A stretch of 35,187 nucleotides of DNA from Acinetobacter sp. P8-3-8 (GTDB lineage Bacteria; Pseudomonadota; Gammaproteobacteria; Pseudomonadales; Moraxellaceae), in the NCBI RefSeq assembly GCF_000214135.1, contig NZ_AFIE01000038.1, positions 1 through 35,187 on the forward strand, read 5' to 3'. Position 1 is the first letter of the stretch. Each line of letters begins with the position of its first letter. Made by a program: the position numbers and the translations under genes. Positions 1 to 9,328 of this stretch are shown piece after piece. The notes under the pieces were generated by a model. That model was not told the DNA's origin, made no database searches, and saw only the letters and a list, made by a program, of their open reading frames with translations.

Positions 1-24
1 AAACCCTCCTTTATTAAAGGAGGG
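1..24 (-). terminator. probable purH terminator (cut by window edge)
   Basis: A nearly perfect GC-rich inverted repeat (4-13 with 15-24) lies 22 bases past the purH stop codon. Read on the minus strand, the hairpin is followed by T residues (3-1) that run off the window, so the U-tract cannot be fully seen. Confidence 0.65.
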
Positions 25-46
25 CTAGGGAGGATTTAAAAATTAA

Positions 47-1621
47 TTAGTGACGGAAATGACGCATGCCAGTAAAGACCATTGCAATCCCTGCTTCATC
101 AGCAGCAGCAATGGTTTCTTCATCACGCATTGAACCACCCGGTTGAATAATACATTTAATGCCTGCTTTTGCAGCATTATCAATACCATCACGGAACGGG
201 AAGAATGCATCAGAAGCCATTACAGCACCTTCAACAACTAAACCTGCATGTTCAGCTTTAATTGCAGCAATACGAGCAGAGTTGACACGGCTCATTTGAC
301 CTGCGCCTACACCAATCGTTTGACGGCCTTTTGCATAAACAATCGCATTCGACTTCACGTATTTTGCAACTTTCCAAGCAAAGATTAAGTCATCAATTTC
401 TGCATCTGTTGGAGCGCGTTTAGTCACGACTTTAAGATCATCTTTAGTGATCATGCCTAAATCTTGGTCTTGAACCAATAAACCGCCATTCACACGTTTA
501 TAATCGTATTGAGTTGCACGTTCATCAATTGCTGGTAATTCACCACACACTAAAACACGTACATTTTTCTTCGCGCCAGTTACTTCAAGTACGCCATCTG
601 CAATACTTGGTGCAATAATCACTTCAACGAATTGACGATCAACAATTGCTTGTGCAGTTGCAACATCTAACTCACGGTTAAATGCAATGATGCCGCCGAA
701 AGCAGACTCTGGGTCTGTTGCATAAGCAAGATCATAAGCGACTTGAATACCATCTAAAGAAACAGCCACGCCACATGGGTTCGCATGTTTAACAATGACA
801 CACGCTGGTTTAGCAAATGATTTTACACATTCAAGTGCTGCATCAGTATCTGCGATGTTGTTATAAGAAAGCTCTTTACCTTGAAGCTGTTTCGCAGTTG
901 AAACAGATGCTTCAGTCGCTGTGCTTTCTACATAGAAAGCTGCAGATTGGTGCGGGTTTTCGCCATAGCGTAAATCTTGTACTTTATTCAATTGCGTATT
1001 GAAAGTACGCGGGAATTTGTCAGCTTGACCTTCTTCTTTACCTACACGAGCACCTAAATAAGAAGCAATCATACCGTCATACTGTGCAGTATGTTCAAAT
1101 GCTTTAACGGCTAAGTCAAAACGAGTTTCGTATGACAATGTACCATTTGCTTTTAATTCGTTAATCACTGTTGCGTAATCTGTAGCATTAACCACAATAC
1201 CAACAGATGCATGGTTTTTCGCAGCTGCACGAACCATTGTTGGACCACCGATATCGATATTCTCGATTGCATCGGCAAGTGAACAGTTCGGTTTTGCTAC
1301 CGTTTCTGCAAATGGATATAGGTTAACAACAACTAAATCGATCGCATCGATGTTGTGTTCAGCCATCACAGCTTCATCTAGACCACGGCGAGCTAAGATA
1401 CCACCATGAATTTTCGGATGTAGTGTTTTTACACGTCCATCCATCATCTCAGGAAAACCAGTATGCTCTGAAACTTCAACTACAGATACATTGTTGTCTT
1501 TAAGCAACTTATATGTACCACCAGTAGATAAAATTTCTACCCCAAGAGCTACAAGGTTCTGGGCAAATTCAACGATCCCAGTTTTATCGGAAACAGAGAT
1601 TAAAGCGCGTTTCATAGTCAT
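47..1621 (-). CDS. purH: bifunctional AICAR transformylase / IMP cyclohydrolase PurH
   Basis: PurH catalyses the last two steps of de novo purine synthesis: formyl transfer from 10-formyl-THF to AICAR, then ring closure to IMP, in the cytosol. The N-terminal MGS-like cyclohydrolase domain is visible ([17 protein letters not shown] near the start), and the transformylase domain carries the KHANPCG catalytic motif near residue 277. The protein ends in the family-typical GMRHFRH. I chose the ATG at 1621 (MTMKRAL, 524 aa, the normal family length). The open frame also extends to a TTG at 1633, and ATG 1615 is a third option. It follows fis in the same orientation, but a strong terminator lies between them, so it probably has its own promoter in 1622-1680. 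Confidence 0.97.
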   Translation of the reverse strand: MTMKRALISVSDKTGIVEFAQNLVALGVEILSTGGTYKLLKDNNVSVVEVSEHTGFPEMMDGRVKTLHPKIHGGILARRGLDEAVMAEHNIDAIDLVVVNLYPFAETVAKPNCSLADAIENIDIGGPTMVRAAAKNHASVGIVVNATDYATVINELKANGTLSYETRFDLAVKAFEHTAQYDGMIASYLGARVGKEEGQADKFPRTFNTQLNKVQDLRYGENPHQSAAFYVESTATEASVSTAKQLQGKELSYNNIADTDAALECVKSFAKPACVIVKHANPCGVAVSLDGIQVAYDLAYATDPESAFGGIIAFNRELDVATAQAIVDRQFVEVIIAPSIADGVLEVTGAKKNVRVLVCGELPAIDERATQYDYKRVNGGLLVQDQDLGMITKDDLKVVTKRAPTDAEIDDLIFAWKVAKYVKSNAIVYAKGRQTIGVGAGQMSRVNSARIAAIKAEHAGLVVEGAVMASDAFFPFRDGIDNAAKAGIKCIIQPGGSMRDEETIAAADEAGIAMVFTGMRHFRH

Positions 1622-1678
1622 GATCTTCATCAACAGTTTTTAAGTCTAGAGATTTAAACAAATAGGCAAAACGTAGGT

Positions 1679-1708
1679 AAAAAAAATGCCCACGTAAGTC
1701 GTGAGCAT
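1679..1708 (-). terminator. intrinsic terminator after fis
   Basis: On the minus strand a 9-bp stem (1700-1708 with 1686-1694, one G-U pair) with a 5-base loop is followed by eight consecutive U residues (1686-1679). It sits 8 bases past the fis stop and uncouples fis from purH. Confidence 0.85.
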
Positions 1709-1716
1709 TTTATCAT

Positions 1717-1986
1717 TTATTCACTCATTAAACCGTGAGCTTTCAACTTTTTACGTAAAGTACCGCGGTTGAGTCCTAGAATCTCAGCGGCGCGAGTTTG
1801 ATTGCCTCGCGTGTATTCTAGAACTACAGATAAAAGAGGTTTCTCCATTTCTGCTAACACCATGTCGTACACTTGTGATGGTTGTTCACCTTGCAATTGT
1901 GCAAAATAGTGACGAACTGCGCGATCTACGTGGATACGAAGAGCGACATCAGATTGTGCAGTAAAAATAGGAGATTTGCTATTCAT
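1717..1986 (-). CDS. fis: Fis-family nucleoid-associated DNA-binding protein
   Basis: Fis is a small homodimeric DNA-bending protein acting on rRNA promoters, recombination and nucleoid structure. The 89-aa product has the C-terminal helix-turn-helix core: [20 protein letters not shown] followed by LRKKLKAHG, typical of Fis and of the NtrC C-terminal domain. It is slightly shorter than the 98-aa E. coli protein, the difference lying in the flexible N-terminal part. ATG start at 1986. It stands alone between its terminator and a long upstream gap. In enterobacteria fis follows dusB; here the upstream genes are a DUF3426 protein and prmA instead. Confidence 0.93.
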   Translation of the reverse strand: MNSKSPIFTAQSDVALRIHVDRAVRHYFAQLQGEQPSQVYDMVLAEMEKPLLSVVLEYTRGNQTRAAEILGLNRGTLRKKLKAHGLMSE

Positions 1987-2357
1987 GCGAGTTAATCCGA
2001 AAAATCTATAATCACTTGGGTAAAGTGATAAATGTGGTCTAAAAAATACTGAGCTTCGTCTTAGATCCTAAAACGGTTGGCTCTAAAACAGAAACAATTA
2101 GCTTGCCACAGCTTACACAATTGAGCGAAAAATAAGCGTAACAATAGATTAATATTTGTTACTGAACGCCTCAAAACAAAAAACATCCCTGATGCGCTGA
2201 ATTTATTATAAAGCACATAAAAAAGATTGTATTTTTTGTGAAAAATTGCGAGGAGTTTGTGGCACAAAGCTTTCGTGGCGCACATGATACCATTGTCTAA
2301 GAAAAAATGAGCAAGAAAACTACATTTTTTTTCATTTTTTTATAGATTTTTTCAATC
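1987..2357. other. intergenic region upstream of fis
   Basis: 371 bases without a convincing gene. It holds a 7-bp hairpin (2011-2017 with 2023-2029) 25-43 bases upstream of the fis start, and a TATAAT on the minus strand (2210-2205) that would give a leader of about 210 bases. No matching -35 element is clear. A 74-codon minus-strand frame (2285-2061) is not protein-like and I do not call it. T-rich runs occupy 2300-2356. Confidence 0.5.
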
Positions 2358-3242
2358 TTAAGGGTGAATTACTTCTAATTGGTAGCTATCAAATGTATTT
2401 CTGGACGCTGTAACAATAAATTTAAACGGGTAGGGGCTATCTTTGGGAATACGTTTAATGCCAATGAGACTTTCAATCAGATATTCATCAGGCGTGATGA
2501 TATAAGTCACTACAACTTTATCATGTGCTTTGAGTAATACTTTTATTAAAGGTAATTCTAAGCTTTTAGAATATTCATTGTTGAGTTGCCCCCTAAATTG
2601 CGTTTGTTGACTATCAATCACGGTTACTTTTAGTTTGCTAATCACAATATGTTTATAACGTTGATCAGCAGTATCACAATTCAATATCGAACAGGTTTGC
2701 GTAAAAATACGGTTGATTAAAGGATAACGATCGGTCAGGCTAGGATTAAACCACACGATTTGAAAAAGCAAGATTGCTAGTAATGCAATATTAATGAATC
2801 CCCATGAAGCATAGTAAAACTTGGTTCGCGGATTTTTTTCCTGACGAGCAGAATCCTTGATGCCTTGAGATAAGTTTAAACTGGGAATACTGTGAAGAGG
2901 TTCATTATTAAAGTAATTGAGATTATTTAAGTAGGTTCTCAAATCAATATTAGAGTTTTCTACTTTACGATCAAAAATATCTAAAATATGTGTTTCGGTT
3001 TGATGATTTAACGATGTTGATGTAAATGTCTGCGGTGTACCATTTATAGGTATCGTTACTTGATTCGTGTCTGTTTGCTTAGAAGAATCATAATTCTGTA
3101 GATTAACTTGTAGGTTTAACAACGCATTAAAATTCGTCCCACATTTAGGACAACAAACCATACCCTGAGCAACAGTTAGCTGTGTAACTGATACTTTGTA
3201 GATTGTTTGACAATTCGGGCAGCGGGTTTGTTTCTCTGTCAT
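2358..3242 (-). CDS. zinc-ribbon (MJ0042) / DUF3426 single-pass membrane protein
   Basis: The N-terminus carries an MJ0042-type zinc ribbon: CPNC at residues 8-11 and CCPKC about 20 residues later, so four cysteines can bind one metal ion. A long polar linker follows. One transmembrane segment sits near residues 146-166 (GFINIALLAILLFQIVWF), then a C-terminal DUF3426 domain probably on the outer face. Function of the family is not established. The ATG is at 3242, only 20 bases after the prmA stop, so the two are very likely cotranscribed; proteins of this type commonly neighbour prmA or fis in gammaproteobacteria. Confidence 0.85.
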   Translation of the reverse strand: MTEKQTRCPNCQTIYKVSVTQLTVAQGMVCCPKCGTNFNALLNLQVNLQNYDSSKQTDTNQVTIPINGTPQTFTSTSLNHQTETHILDIFDRKVENSNIDLRTYLNNLNYFNNEPLHSIPSLNLSQGIKDSARQEKNPRTKFYYASWGFINIALLAILLFQIVWFNPSLTDRYPLINRIFTQTCSILNCDTADQRYKHIVISKLKVTVIDSQQTQFRGQLNNEYSKSLELPLIKVLLKAHDKVVVTYIITPDEYLIESLIGIKRIPKDSPYPFKFIVTASRNTFDSYQLEVIHP

Positions 3243-3262
3243 AGATGCTTATATTTCACAAA

Positions 3263-4165
3263 TTAATACTTTTGACGTGATCCTGAAATTCGACACCAAT
3301 TTTCATCACGCTTCTCAACTTCTACTATATCAAAAAATTCAGAATAAACATTAGAAACATCAGTCACTTGCTCTTCAATTACACCTGCAAGTGCGAACTC
3401 ACCCTCAGATTTAATTAAAGTTGAGAATTCAGCCGCAAGCGCCATAAGTGGGCCTGCAAGAATATTGGCTACAAACACATCAGCTTTTTGACCAGCAAGC
3501 TCCTGATTAAACTCTTCAGGCAATCCGACATAGAGACGATCTAATACTCCATTAAGCTCTGCATTTTGTTGAGTTGCTAAAACGGCTTGTGGGTCAATAT
3601 CAGTGGCATAGACTTTTTGAGCGCCTAAAAGTAGGGCTGCAACGCCTAAAATACCTGAACCACAGCCATAGTCGATAACAATCTTATCTTTTACATCGAT
3701 TTTGCCTAACCATTGTAAGCATAGAAATGTTGAAGCATGATTACCTGTACCAAATGCTAAACCCGGATCCAGTTTGATATTGACTGCATCTGCTTCAGGT
3801 GCTTCCATCCATTCAGGAACGATCCAGTATTTTTCAGCAATTTGAATCGGCTCATAAGCATCCATCCAAGTACGTTCCCATGCTTGGTCTTCAAGAAACT
3901 CACTGCGCATCGGTGCATCAGGCATTTGTGTGCGAATAAATGTTTCTAATGCATCAACATCAATGTGTTCATCGTCTTCTTGGGCATAGATACCAGTCAC
4001 AATCACTTTATTCCAAAGTGGTGTTTCACCCGGAAGTGGTTCAAGCAAGTCTTGGTTTTCAGCATCATCCAGTGTAACGCTTACAGCACCAAGTGAATTT
4101 AATAATGTTTCGGTAAAATCAACTTGAGCTTGTTCAACAGTAATATGAATTTGTAACCACTTCAC
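3263..4165 (-). CDS. prmA: ribosomal protein L11 methyltransferase PrmA
   Basis: PrmA methylates lysines and the N-terminus of ribosomal protein L11 using S-adenosylmethionine. At 300 aa it has normal length. The N-terminal L11-recognition domain starts [14 protein letters not shown]. The Rossmann-fold methyltransferase domain shows the SAM motif [19 protein letters not shown] near residue 165-185, the acidic residue of motif II (YATDIDPQA) and the NILAGPL motif near residue 233. ATG start at 4165. It is the first gene of a probable two-gene operon with the DUF3426 gene downstream. Confidence 0.96.
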   Translation of the reverse strand: MKWLQIHITVEQAQVDFTETLLNSLGAVSVTLDDAENQDLLEPLPGETPLWNKVIVTGIYAQEDDEHIDVDALETFIRTQMPDAPMRSEFLEDQAWERTWMDAYEPIQIAEKYWIVPEWMEAPEADAVNIKLDPGLAFGTGNHASTFLCLQWLGKIDVKDKIVIDYGCGSGILGVAALLLGAQKVYATDIDPQAVLATQQNAELNGVLDRLYVGLPEEFNQELAGQKADVFVANILAGPLMALAAEFSTLIKSEGEFALAGVIEEQVTDVSNVYSEFFDIVEVEKRDENWCRISGSRQKY

Positions 4166-4229
4166 GGTAAAGACCTAATGTATTTCTTAAAACCGCTATT
4201 GTAGCCGAAACTCTATTGCTACGTCTTAT

Positions 4230-4265
4230 GAAAATAAAAATGGATGGCTCAACCATCCATTTTAA
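4230..4265 (-). terminator. terminator after the BASS transporter gene
   Basis: A perfect 11-bp stem (4237-4247 with 4253-4263) with a 5-base loop is followed on the minus strand by a run of T (TTTTTATTTT counting the stem base). It lies 30 bases past the transporter stop. Confidence 0.8.
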
Positions 4266-4293
4266 AATTGATAACTTTGACGAATGTACTTGT

Positions 4294-5187
4294 CTATGTA
4301 TTAGGACTGGTTGAATTTTCTATACTTGGTTCATTGGCAGTTAAGCGTGTAATGAGCATGCCAAAAATCGCTGCGAAAATGTACATAAAGATAGAGTAAA
4401 CCGCAGCAGGCATTGCTACAGTGCTGTTGGCAATCACGGTAAGTGCAATAGTCATCGCCAAAGTACTGTTATGAATACCAATTTCAAAAGCACATGCACG
4501 GGCTTGTGCACTATTAATCCCAAGCAGTCGTGGAACAAAATAACCAATCACTAGGCTACAAATACAGAAAATCACAGTAGCCAACCCAACTTGAGCTAAA
4601 TATTCCAAAATGTGAGCACGTTCTTTGGCAATTGCACCAATAATAATCAGCACTAAAAAAGCAACCGAGAAAATACGTAAGGGCTTATTCAGTTTTTTGG
4701 TAAATGAAGGTGCATAGTGTCGAATCAACATACCAATACATACAGGAATCAGAATAATGGCAAAAACCTGTAAGATTTTGCTGAATTGCATACTGATTTG
4801 CTGTCCATCATTCATAAAATGCTGAATTGCAAAATTGACAATTAATGGTAAGGTAAATGCTGCGATGACGGAGTTTATCGCCGTTAGAGTAATATTGAGC
4901 GCAATATCGCCTTTAAATAAATAGCTAAACAAGTTAGCAGTACTTCCCCCCGGTGAAGCAGCTAATAACATTAAACCGACTGCGAGTAAGGGCGGTAAAG
5001 CAAGCACTTTACAAATGATAAAGGCGATTCCAACTAAAAGTACCAATTGACAAAATAAAGCGATCAGTACAGCTTTGGGATGTTTGGAAACCCGTGCAAA
5101 ATCTTTCGGTGTTAATTCTAAGCCCAAACCAATCATAATGATGGCAAGTGCTAGCGGTAGCATTATGGTAATAATCCCTGAATCCAT
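4294..5187 (-). CDS. bile acid:sodium symporter (BASS) family transporter
   Basis: A 297-aa polytopic inner-membrane protein with about nine to ten hydrophobic segments, the usual BASS fold and length. Family motifs are visible: ASPGGSTANLFSYLFKGD near residues 77-94, the stretch ALNITLTAINS after it, and EIGIHNSTLAMTIAL in the second half, matching the sodium-binding crossed helices. Bacterial members carry organic anions; PanS of Salmonella moves pantoate/ketopantoate, but the substrate here cannot be read from sequence. ATG at 5187 with GGAGAG about 9 bases upstream. It has its own terminator and appears monocistronic. Confidence 0.88.
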   Translation of the reverse strand: MDSGIITIMLPLALAIIMIGLGLELTPKDFARVSKHPKAVLIALFCQLVLLVGIAFIICKVLALPPLLAVGLMLLAASPGGSTANLFSYLFKGDIALNITLTAINSVIAAFTLPLIVNFAIQHFMNDGQQISMQFSKILQVFAIILIPVCIGMLIRHYAPSFTKKLNKPLRIFSVAFLVLIIIGAIAKERAHILEYLAQVGLATVIFCICSLVIGYFVPRLLGINSAQARACAFEIGIHNSTLAMTIALTVIANSTVAMPAAVYSIFMYIFAAIFGMLITRLTANEPSIENSTSPNT

Positions 5188-5449
5188 CTTTTTGTTCTCT
5201 CCATGTCATTGTTTTAAAATATCTATTTTATTTGAGTGTAATTGATAATCATTGATTTTAGAAATGAATTTTTGAATAATTAAAAGATGATAAAAATAAA
5301 TAACTTAGTTTTAAATTTTGATGTATTTTCTTATCGAGAATGAATATATAGATCAAAAAAAGTGGCTGACTTGAAGCCAACCACTTTTTTAGATTTTTCA
5401 CAAATTTTATGTATTAAACATAAGATAAAATTTGTGTATTTGTATATTT
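5188..5449. other. intergenic region between transporter gene and repeat copy A
   Basis: No gene. Contains the presumed transporter promoter (not clearly identified), a half-match to a Fur-box-like palindrome at 5242-5256 and the minus-strand terminator at 5355-5390. Confidence 0.5.
5355..5390 (-). terminator. minus-strand terminator, separated from its gene by repeat copy A
   Basis: As minus-strand RNA this forms an uninterrupted 10-bp stem (two G-U pairs) with a 3-base loop, extended by A-U pairs and followed by U's. On the plus strand the two G-U pairs become C-A mismatches, so the structure is built for minus-strand transcripts. The only upstream minus-strand gene is the exported protein at 5753-6160; the repeat element at 5450-5738 lies between. 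Confidence 0.75.
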
Positions 5450-5738
5450 AACGTCAGTTCGGGATAAGCTTTGATGTAAGTTATTGAAAAGATAGATCAG
5501 GCACAGCGGAGTCTTACCGTTTAAAAGTCAAATGCAAGGATTAACTTTCGGTTCGACCTACTTTTCTTTCGGGAAAAGTAGGCAAAACCATTTGTCAGTC
5601 GCCAACTCGACAGATACCATCATGTATCTAATATCTTGCAAAAACAGCATATTACAGATGTAGCCCTGCCTCGAACAATGCGACTGACGTTTCCGCGTAT
5701 CATATAGTTGGGAAAATATTTTATCCCGAACTCAGGTT
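5450..5738. repeat. MITE-like repeat element, copy A (289 bp)
   Basis: The ends are imperfect inverted repeats: AACGTCAGTTCGGGATAA at the left and, on the other strand, AACCTGAGTTCGGGATAA at the right (16 of 18 identical). A second copy in opposite orientation lies at 16795-17082 with about 19 differences by eye, roughly 93% identity. There is no open reading frame, so it is non-autonomous. Both flanks show ATTT (5446-5449 and 5739-5742), a possible short target duplication. Internal structure: a 10-bp hairpin around CCTACTTTTC, an AGATAC/GTATCT hairpin and a long-range 9-bp pair GTCAGTCGC/GCGACTGAC. I cannot name the parental insertion sequence. Confidence 0.85.
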
Positions 5739-5752
5739 ATTTAAAATCAAGC

Positions 5753-6160
5753 TTATTGCGCTTGAACGGGTGCATCAGCAGGTTGTGTTGCACTTGGTTG
5801 TTCAGTTGCTTGAGGTGCCTCGCTTACTGGCGCTGACATTGTTTCTGCTGCTGGTGCAGCTTCCATTGTTGCAGTATTTGCTGTTGCTTCTGCGCTCGGT
5901 GTATTCATCGCTGTTGAGCCTGCTGGTGGTGCAGGGAAAGTAAACTGCAATTTACCCTCAGCATTGGGTTCACAAGTACCGTTAAAAGTAACGCCTTTGT
6001 TGGCATATACCACCCAATCACCTTGTTTTTTCTTGCTACAAATTTGAATCTGTTTCTTCACTTCAGCCTTACTTGCATTTTCTTCTGCTGCATGGGCGAA
6101 AGAAAAAGTCACAAAACTAAGTAGTGTTGTTGCAATCACTTTAGACATCGTATTTTTCAT
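5753..6160 (-). CDS. small exported protein with Ala/Pro/Thr-rich tail, unknown function
   Basis: 135 aa. A clear Sec signal peptide (MKNTMSKVIATTLLSFVTFS, then FAHAA with probable cleavage after AHA) is followed by a short folded part with two cysteines (QICSKKKQGDWVVYANKGV and TFNGTCEPN) that could form a disulfide. From about residue 75 the sequence is low-complexity, rich in Ala, Pro, Thr, Ser and Glu, ending PVQAQ. I do not recognise a family; it resembles small uncharacterised periplasmic proteins of Acinetobacter. Start ATG at 6160 with AAGGAA 7 bases upstream; a later ATG at 6148 is less likely. The transcript runs into repeat copy A only 14 bases after the stop. Confidence 0.8.
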   Translation of the reverse strand: MKNTMSKVIATTLLSFVTFSFAHAAEENASKAEVKKQIQICSKKKQGDWVVYANKGVTFNGTCEPNAEGKLQFTFPAPPAGSTAMNTPSAEATANTATMEAAPAAETMSAPVSEAPQATEQPSATQPADAPVQAQ

Positions 6161-6293
6161 GATGATATTCCTTTTATTAAAAAGTGTGGATTCAATAGCT
6201 AAAAAGAGATTGAATAATTGCCAGTTCGGTTTTTATCCTAGAGAAGTTTTTGATTAAATTAAATTTCATTTATGGAGGAATCCTGAAACAAAG

Positions 6294-6299
6294 TGTCAA
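6294..6299 (-). promoter_or_regulatory. candidate -35 box (TTGACA) of the small exported protein gene
   Basis: A perfect TTGACA on the minus strand about 135 bases upstream of the start at 6160. The expected -10 position has only weak matches (CATAAA/CCATAA), so this is tentative. Confidence 0.3.
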
Positions 6300-6372
6300 G
6301 TTGTGTAAGATGTATAGTTATCCTGTATAAAAATAAAATTTGTAAAACTGCCTAAAATAAAAAGTAAAATTT

Positions 6373-6381
6373 TGCTATAAT
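6373..6381 (+). promoter_or_regulatory. extended -10 promoter of mnmG
   Basis: TGCTATAAT at 6373-6381 is a perfect extended -10 element, 34 bases upstream of the mnmG start codon. No good -35 box is present, as is usual for extended -10 promoters. Confidence 0.65.
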
Positions 6382-6415
6382 TTCCTGTCATTTTATTTAT
6401 CTCTCAATTATCACT

Positions 6416-8296
6416 ATGCATTATCCTAAAGTTTACGATGTCATTGTTATTGGTGGCGGTCACGCAGGTACGGAAGCGGCACTTGCTGCGGCACGTATGG
6501 GTCGACAGACTTTACTCCTAACTCATAACATTGAGACTTTAGGGCAGATGAGCTGTAACCCAGCGATTGGTGGTATTGGGAAGTCACACCTTGTCCGTGA
6601 AATTGATGCTCTTGGTGGAGCAATGGCTTTGGCTGCCGATAAAGGTGGTATTCAATTCCGTATTCTCAATTCACGTAAAGGCGCTGCGGTTCGTGCAACA
6701 CGTGCGCAAGCAGACCGTATCCTTTATAAAGCTGCAATTCGTCATACTTTGGAAAATCAAGCCAATTTAGACATTTTCCAACAAGCAGCAGACGACTTGA
6801 TCGTTGAAGGCGATACCGTTAAAGGTGTGGTTACTCAAATGGGTATCCGCTTTGATGCAAAAACAGTGGTATTAACTACTGGTACCTTCCTTGGTGGTGT
6901 GATCCATGTCGGTTTAAATAATTCTTCGGGTGGTCGTGCAGGTGATCCGCCTTCAATTTCACTGGCTGCTCGTTTACGTGAATTGAATTTACCTGTAGGT
7001 CGTTTAAAAACGGGTACACCGCCACGTATTGATGCACGTTCAGTTGATTTCTCAGTGATGACACCACAGCCGGGCGATTTTCCATCTCCGACGATGTCAT
7101 TCATGGGCGATGCTTCTATGCATCCTGAGCAAGTGAATTGCTATATTACGCATACCAATGAGCGTACTCATGACATTATTCGTGGTGGGTTAGATCGTTC
7201 ACCAATGTACACAGGTGTGATCGAAGGCGTTGGCCCACGTTATTGCCCATCAATTGAAGATAAAATTCATAAATTTGCAGATAAAAATTCACATCAAGTC
7301 TTCTTAGAACCTGAAGGTTTGGATACGCATGAGCTTTATCCAAATGGTATTTCAACTTCTTTACCATTTGACGTTCAATTTGAATTGGTTCGTTCGATTC
7401 GTGGTATGGAAAATGCGCATATTCTTCGTCCGGGTTATGCGATTGAATATGATTATTTCAATCCGCAAGCGTTGAAATTCTCTTTAGAAACCAAAGCGAT
7501 TGCTAACTTGTATTTTGCAGGTCAAATTAACGGTACGACGGGTTATGAAGAAGCAGGTGCGCAAGGTTTACTTGCTGGTTTAAATGCTGCTCGCCGTGCG
7601 TGGGATCAAGAGCAATGGACACCTAAACGTGATGAAGCGTATATGGGCGTTCTAGTTGATGATTTGATTACATTAGGTACCAAAGAGCCGTACCGTATGT
7701 TTACCTCACGTGCTGAATATCGTTTGATGTTGCGTGAAGACAATGCGGATCAGCGTTTAACGCCAATTGGCCGTGAAATGGGCTTGGTGGATGATGAACG
7801 TTGGAATGCGTATTGTGAAAAAATGGAAGCTGTTGAAACTGAAAAAGGTCGCTTGCAACATCTTTGGGCTGCTCCAAACAACCCAATGGGTAAAAAATTC
7901 GTAGAAATGACAGGTGCTGATCTTTCTAAAGAATGTTCTGCGATTGATTTGTTAAAACGTCCAAATATCAATTTTGCTCAAATTGCTGAATTGACAGGTT
8001 CTGAAGTTTCAGCATTTGTGGGTGAGCAGATTGAAATTGCTGTGAAATACGAAGGTTATATTAACCGTCAGCAAGAAGATGTAGCACAAATGAAACGTCT
8101 TGAAGAAACACGTATTCCTGCTGATTTTGATTATGATATTGTTTCAGGTCTATCTCGTGAAATTACCTTGAAATTGAAAGATGTACGTCCTGAAACTTTG
8201 GCCCAAGCTGGTCGTATTCCGGGTGTTACACCTGCGGCGGTTCAATTGGTGATGATTACGATTCGTAAGAATAATCAAGCGAAGAAAATTGCTTAA
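6416..8296 (+). CDS. mnmG: tRNA uridine-5-carboxymethylaminomethyl(34) synthesis protein MnmG
   Basis: MnmG (GidA) works with the GTPase MnmE to modify the wobble uridine of several tRNAs, using FAD and methylene-THF. The 626-aa product has normal length. The FAD dinucleotide motif [17 protein letters not shown] begins at residue 13. Other family motifs are [41 protein letters not shown] and [18 protein letters not shown], followed by the C-terminal helical tRNA/MnmE-binding domain. The ATG at 6416 lies behind an extended -10 promoter. The short minus-strand frames inside it are shadows. Confidence 0.98.
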   Translation: MHYPKVYDVIVIGGGHAGTEAALAAARMGRQTLLLTHNIETLGQMSCNPAIGGIGKSHLVREIDALGGAMALAADKGGIQFRILNSRKGAAVRATRAQADRILYKAAIRHTLENQANLDIFQQAADDLIVEGDTVKGVVTQMGIRFDAKTVVLTTGTFLGGVIHVGLNNSSGGRAGDPPSISLAARLRELNLPVGRLKTGTPPRIDARSVDFSVMTPQPGDFPSPTMSFMGDASMHPEQVNCYITHTNERTHDIIRGGLDRSPMYTGVIEGVGPRYCPSIEDKIHKFADKNSHQVFLEPEGLDTHELYPNGISTSLPFDVQFELVRSIRGMENAHILRPGYAIEYDYFNPQALKFSLETKAIANLYFAGQINGTTGYEEAGAQGLLAGLNAARRAWDQEQWTPKRDEAYMGVLVDDLITLGTKEPYRMFTSRAEYRLMLREDNADQRLTPIGREMGLVDDERWNAYCEKMEAVETEKGRLQHLWAAPNNPMGKKFVEMTGADLSKECSAIDLLKRPNINFAQIAELTGSEVSAFVGEQIEIAVKYEGYINRQQEDVAQMKRLEETRIPADFDYDIVSGLSREITLKLKDVRPETLAQAGRIPGVTPAAVQLVMITIRKNNQAKKIA

Positions 8297-8326
8297 AGCT
8301 TTATTATTCAAAAATTAAAGTTGTAG

Positions 8327-8352
8327 AAAACCCGCTTATTGCGGGTTTTTTT
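8327..8352. terminator. bidirectional terminator after mnmG
   Basis: AAAACCCGC (8327-8335), a 5-base loop and GCGGGTTTT (8341-8349) form a stem with T's on the plus side and A's upstream, so it can stop mnmG on the plus strand and the TPR gene (stop at 8363) on the minus strand. Confidence 0.9.
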
Positions 8353-8362
8353 ATAAGATTGA

Positions 8363-9328
8363 TTATATAGTGGCTATATTATTGTTTAAACTATTTCGGA
8401 TGGAAATTGCTTCTTTATAGTTGTGGTTTAAATCTTTATCATTGGGCTTAAATTTTAATGCCCTTTCAAAATGATCTATTGCCTTTTGGGCTATGGTTAT
8501 ATCATTTTTCAATTCGGCAAGGGCAGATAGGCAGATAGCATAATTTTCTAAATTGCTCAAATTATTTGGATCAATGTTTAATACATTTTCACAAGTATCT
8601 TTTGCTTGTTCAAAAATGTGTACATCTTCATTAATATTCGCTACGCCTAATAGACAGGTAATATAATTTGTCAAAACATTTAAATTCTTTGGTTGGAGTT
8701 CTTTAGCTTTTTCCAATTGCTTTAAAGCGTTGTTATATAGATTTAAATCTTTATTAATTTGAGCTGAATAAAAAATTGCAATACCATAATCGATAAGAAT
8801 TTGAATATCATTAGGATTTATCTCTAATGACTTTTTATAAAATTTAAAAGCCTCACTAAATAGACTCTTACTATTATTGCTAAGTAAAGCCAATTTTTTA
8901 TAAGAATTTGCATAATTTTTTAAATAATTAGGATCGCTTTGTAATACGTTCAGTAAATTCTTATAGAATTCTATAGCTTTTAAGATTAATTTTTTATCTT
9001 TTTTGAAAGCCCCCATTTCAGTTAGAACGATTGCATATGCTTGAATTAGATTAGTATCTGTTATTTTTGGGTTTATTTCGAAGCACATTTCGAAATAGTT
9101 TAAAGATTTCTCTATGTAATCTTGTTTACCAGTTAAGGCACATTGAATAGCGACTTCTGCATAAGCTTGATAAAAATCAGTTTTTAAATTTATGGCTTTA
9201 TCAAAATATTTTTGAAATTGTTGGTCATCTTTGTTTAAAAAATGCAAAGCTTTACCTAAATAAGCAGAAGCAACAATTTTAGAAATAGGCTTTAGTGCTA
9301 GATTGAGTTTGATTGATAATGTAATCAA
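8363..9328 (-). CDS. TPR-repeat protein, probably the 3' part of a frameshifted SIR2-TPR gene
   Basis: The frame encodes about seven degenerate tetratricopeptide-like repeats of 36-41 residues, each with the pattern of a paired helix ending in N/D-P-N (for example KKSLEINPND, ENVLNIDPNN, ERALKFKPND). TPR arrays bind peptides or partner proteins. The open frame can only start at a TTG (9328) with no Shine-Dalgarno sequence; the first ATG is at residue 81, inside the second repeat. It overlaps the end of the SIR2 frame by 50 bases in the +1 frame. The overlap translated here (LALKPISKIVASAYLGKAL) reads like a TPR helix continuing the SIR2 protein tail, so I think one ancestral gene has been split. 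Very AT-rich, unlike the neighbouring mnmG. Confidence 0.75.
   Translation of the reverse strand: MITLSIKLNLALKPISKIVASAYLGKALHFLNKDDQQFQKYFDKAINLKTDFYQAYAEVAIQCALTGKQDYIEKSLNYFEMCFEINPKITDTNLIQAYAIVLTEMGAFKKDKKLILKAIEFYKNLLNVLQSDPNYLKNYANSYKKLALLSNNSKSLFSEAFKFYKKSLEINPNDIQILIDYGIAIFYSAQINKDLNLYNNALKQLEKAKELQPKNLNVLTNYITCLLGVANINEDVHIFEQAKDTCENVLNIDPNNLSNLENYAICLSALAELKNDITIAQKAIDHFERALKFKPNDKDLNHNYKEAISIRNSLNNNIATI

Noticed and set aside
2061-2285. 74-codon minus-strand frame upstream of fis
   Set aside because: Composition is Phe/Leu/Cys-rich without domain signs, no ribosome site, and it lies in T-rich regulatory DNA; probably chance.
5242-5256. Fur-box-like TGATAATCATTGATT before the BASS transporter gene
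   Set aside because: The first half matches the TGATAAT half-site but the second half has four mismatches; not enough to claim iron control.
6835-7971. Several minus-strand frames of 60-90 codons within mnmG
   Set aside because: Shadows of the strongly coding plus strand; no family features.
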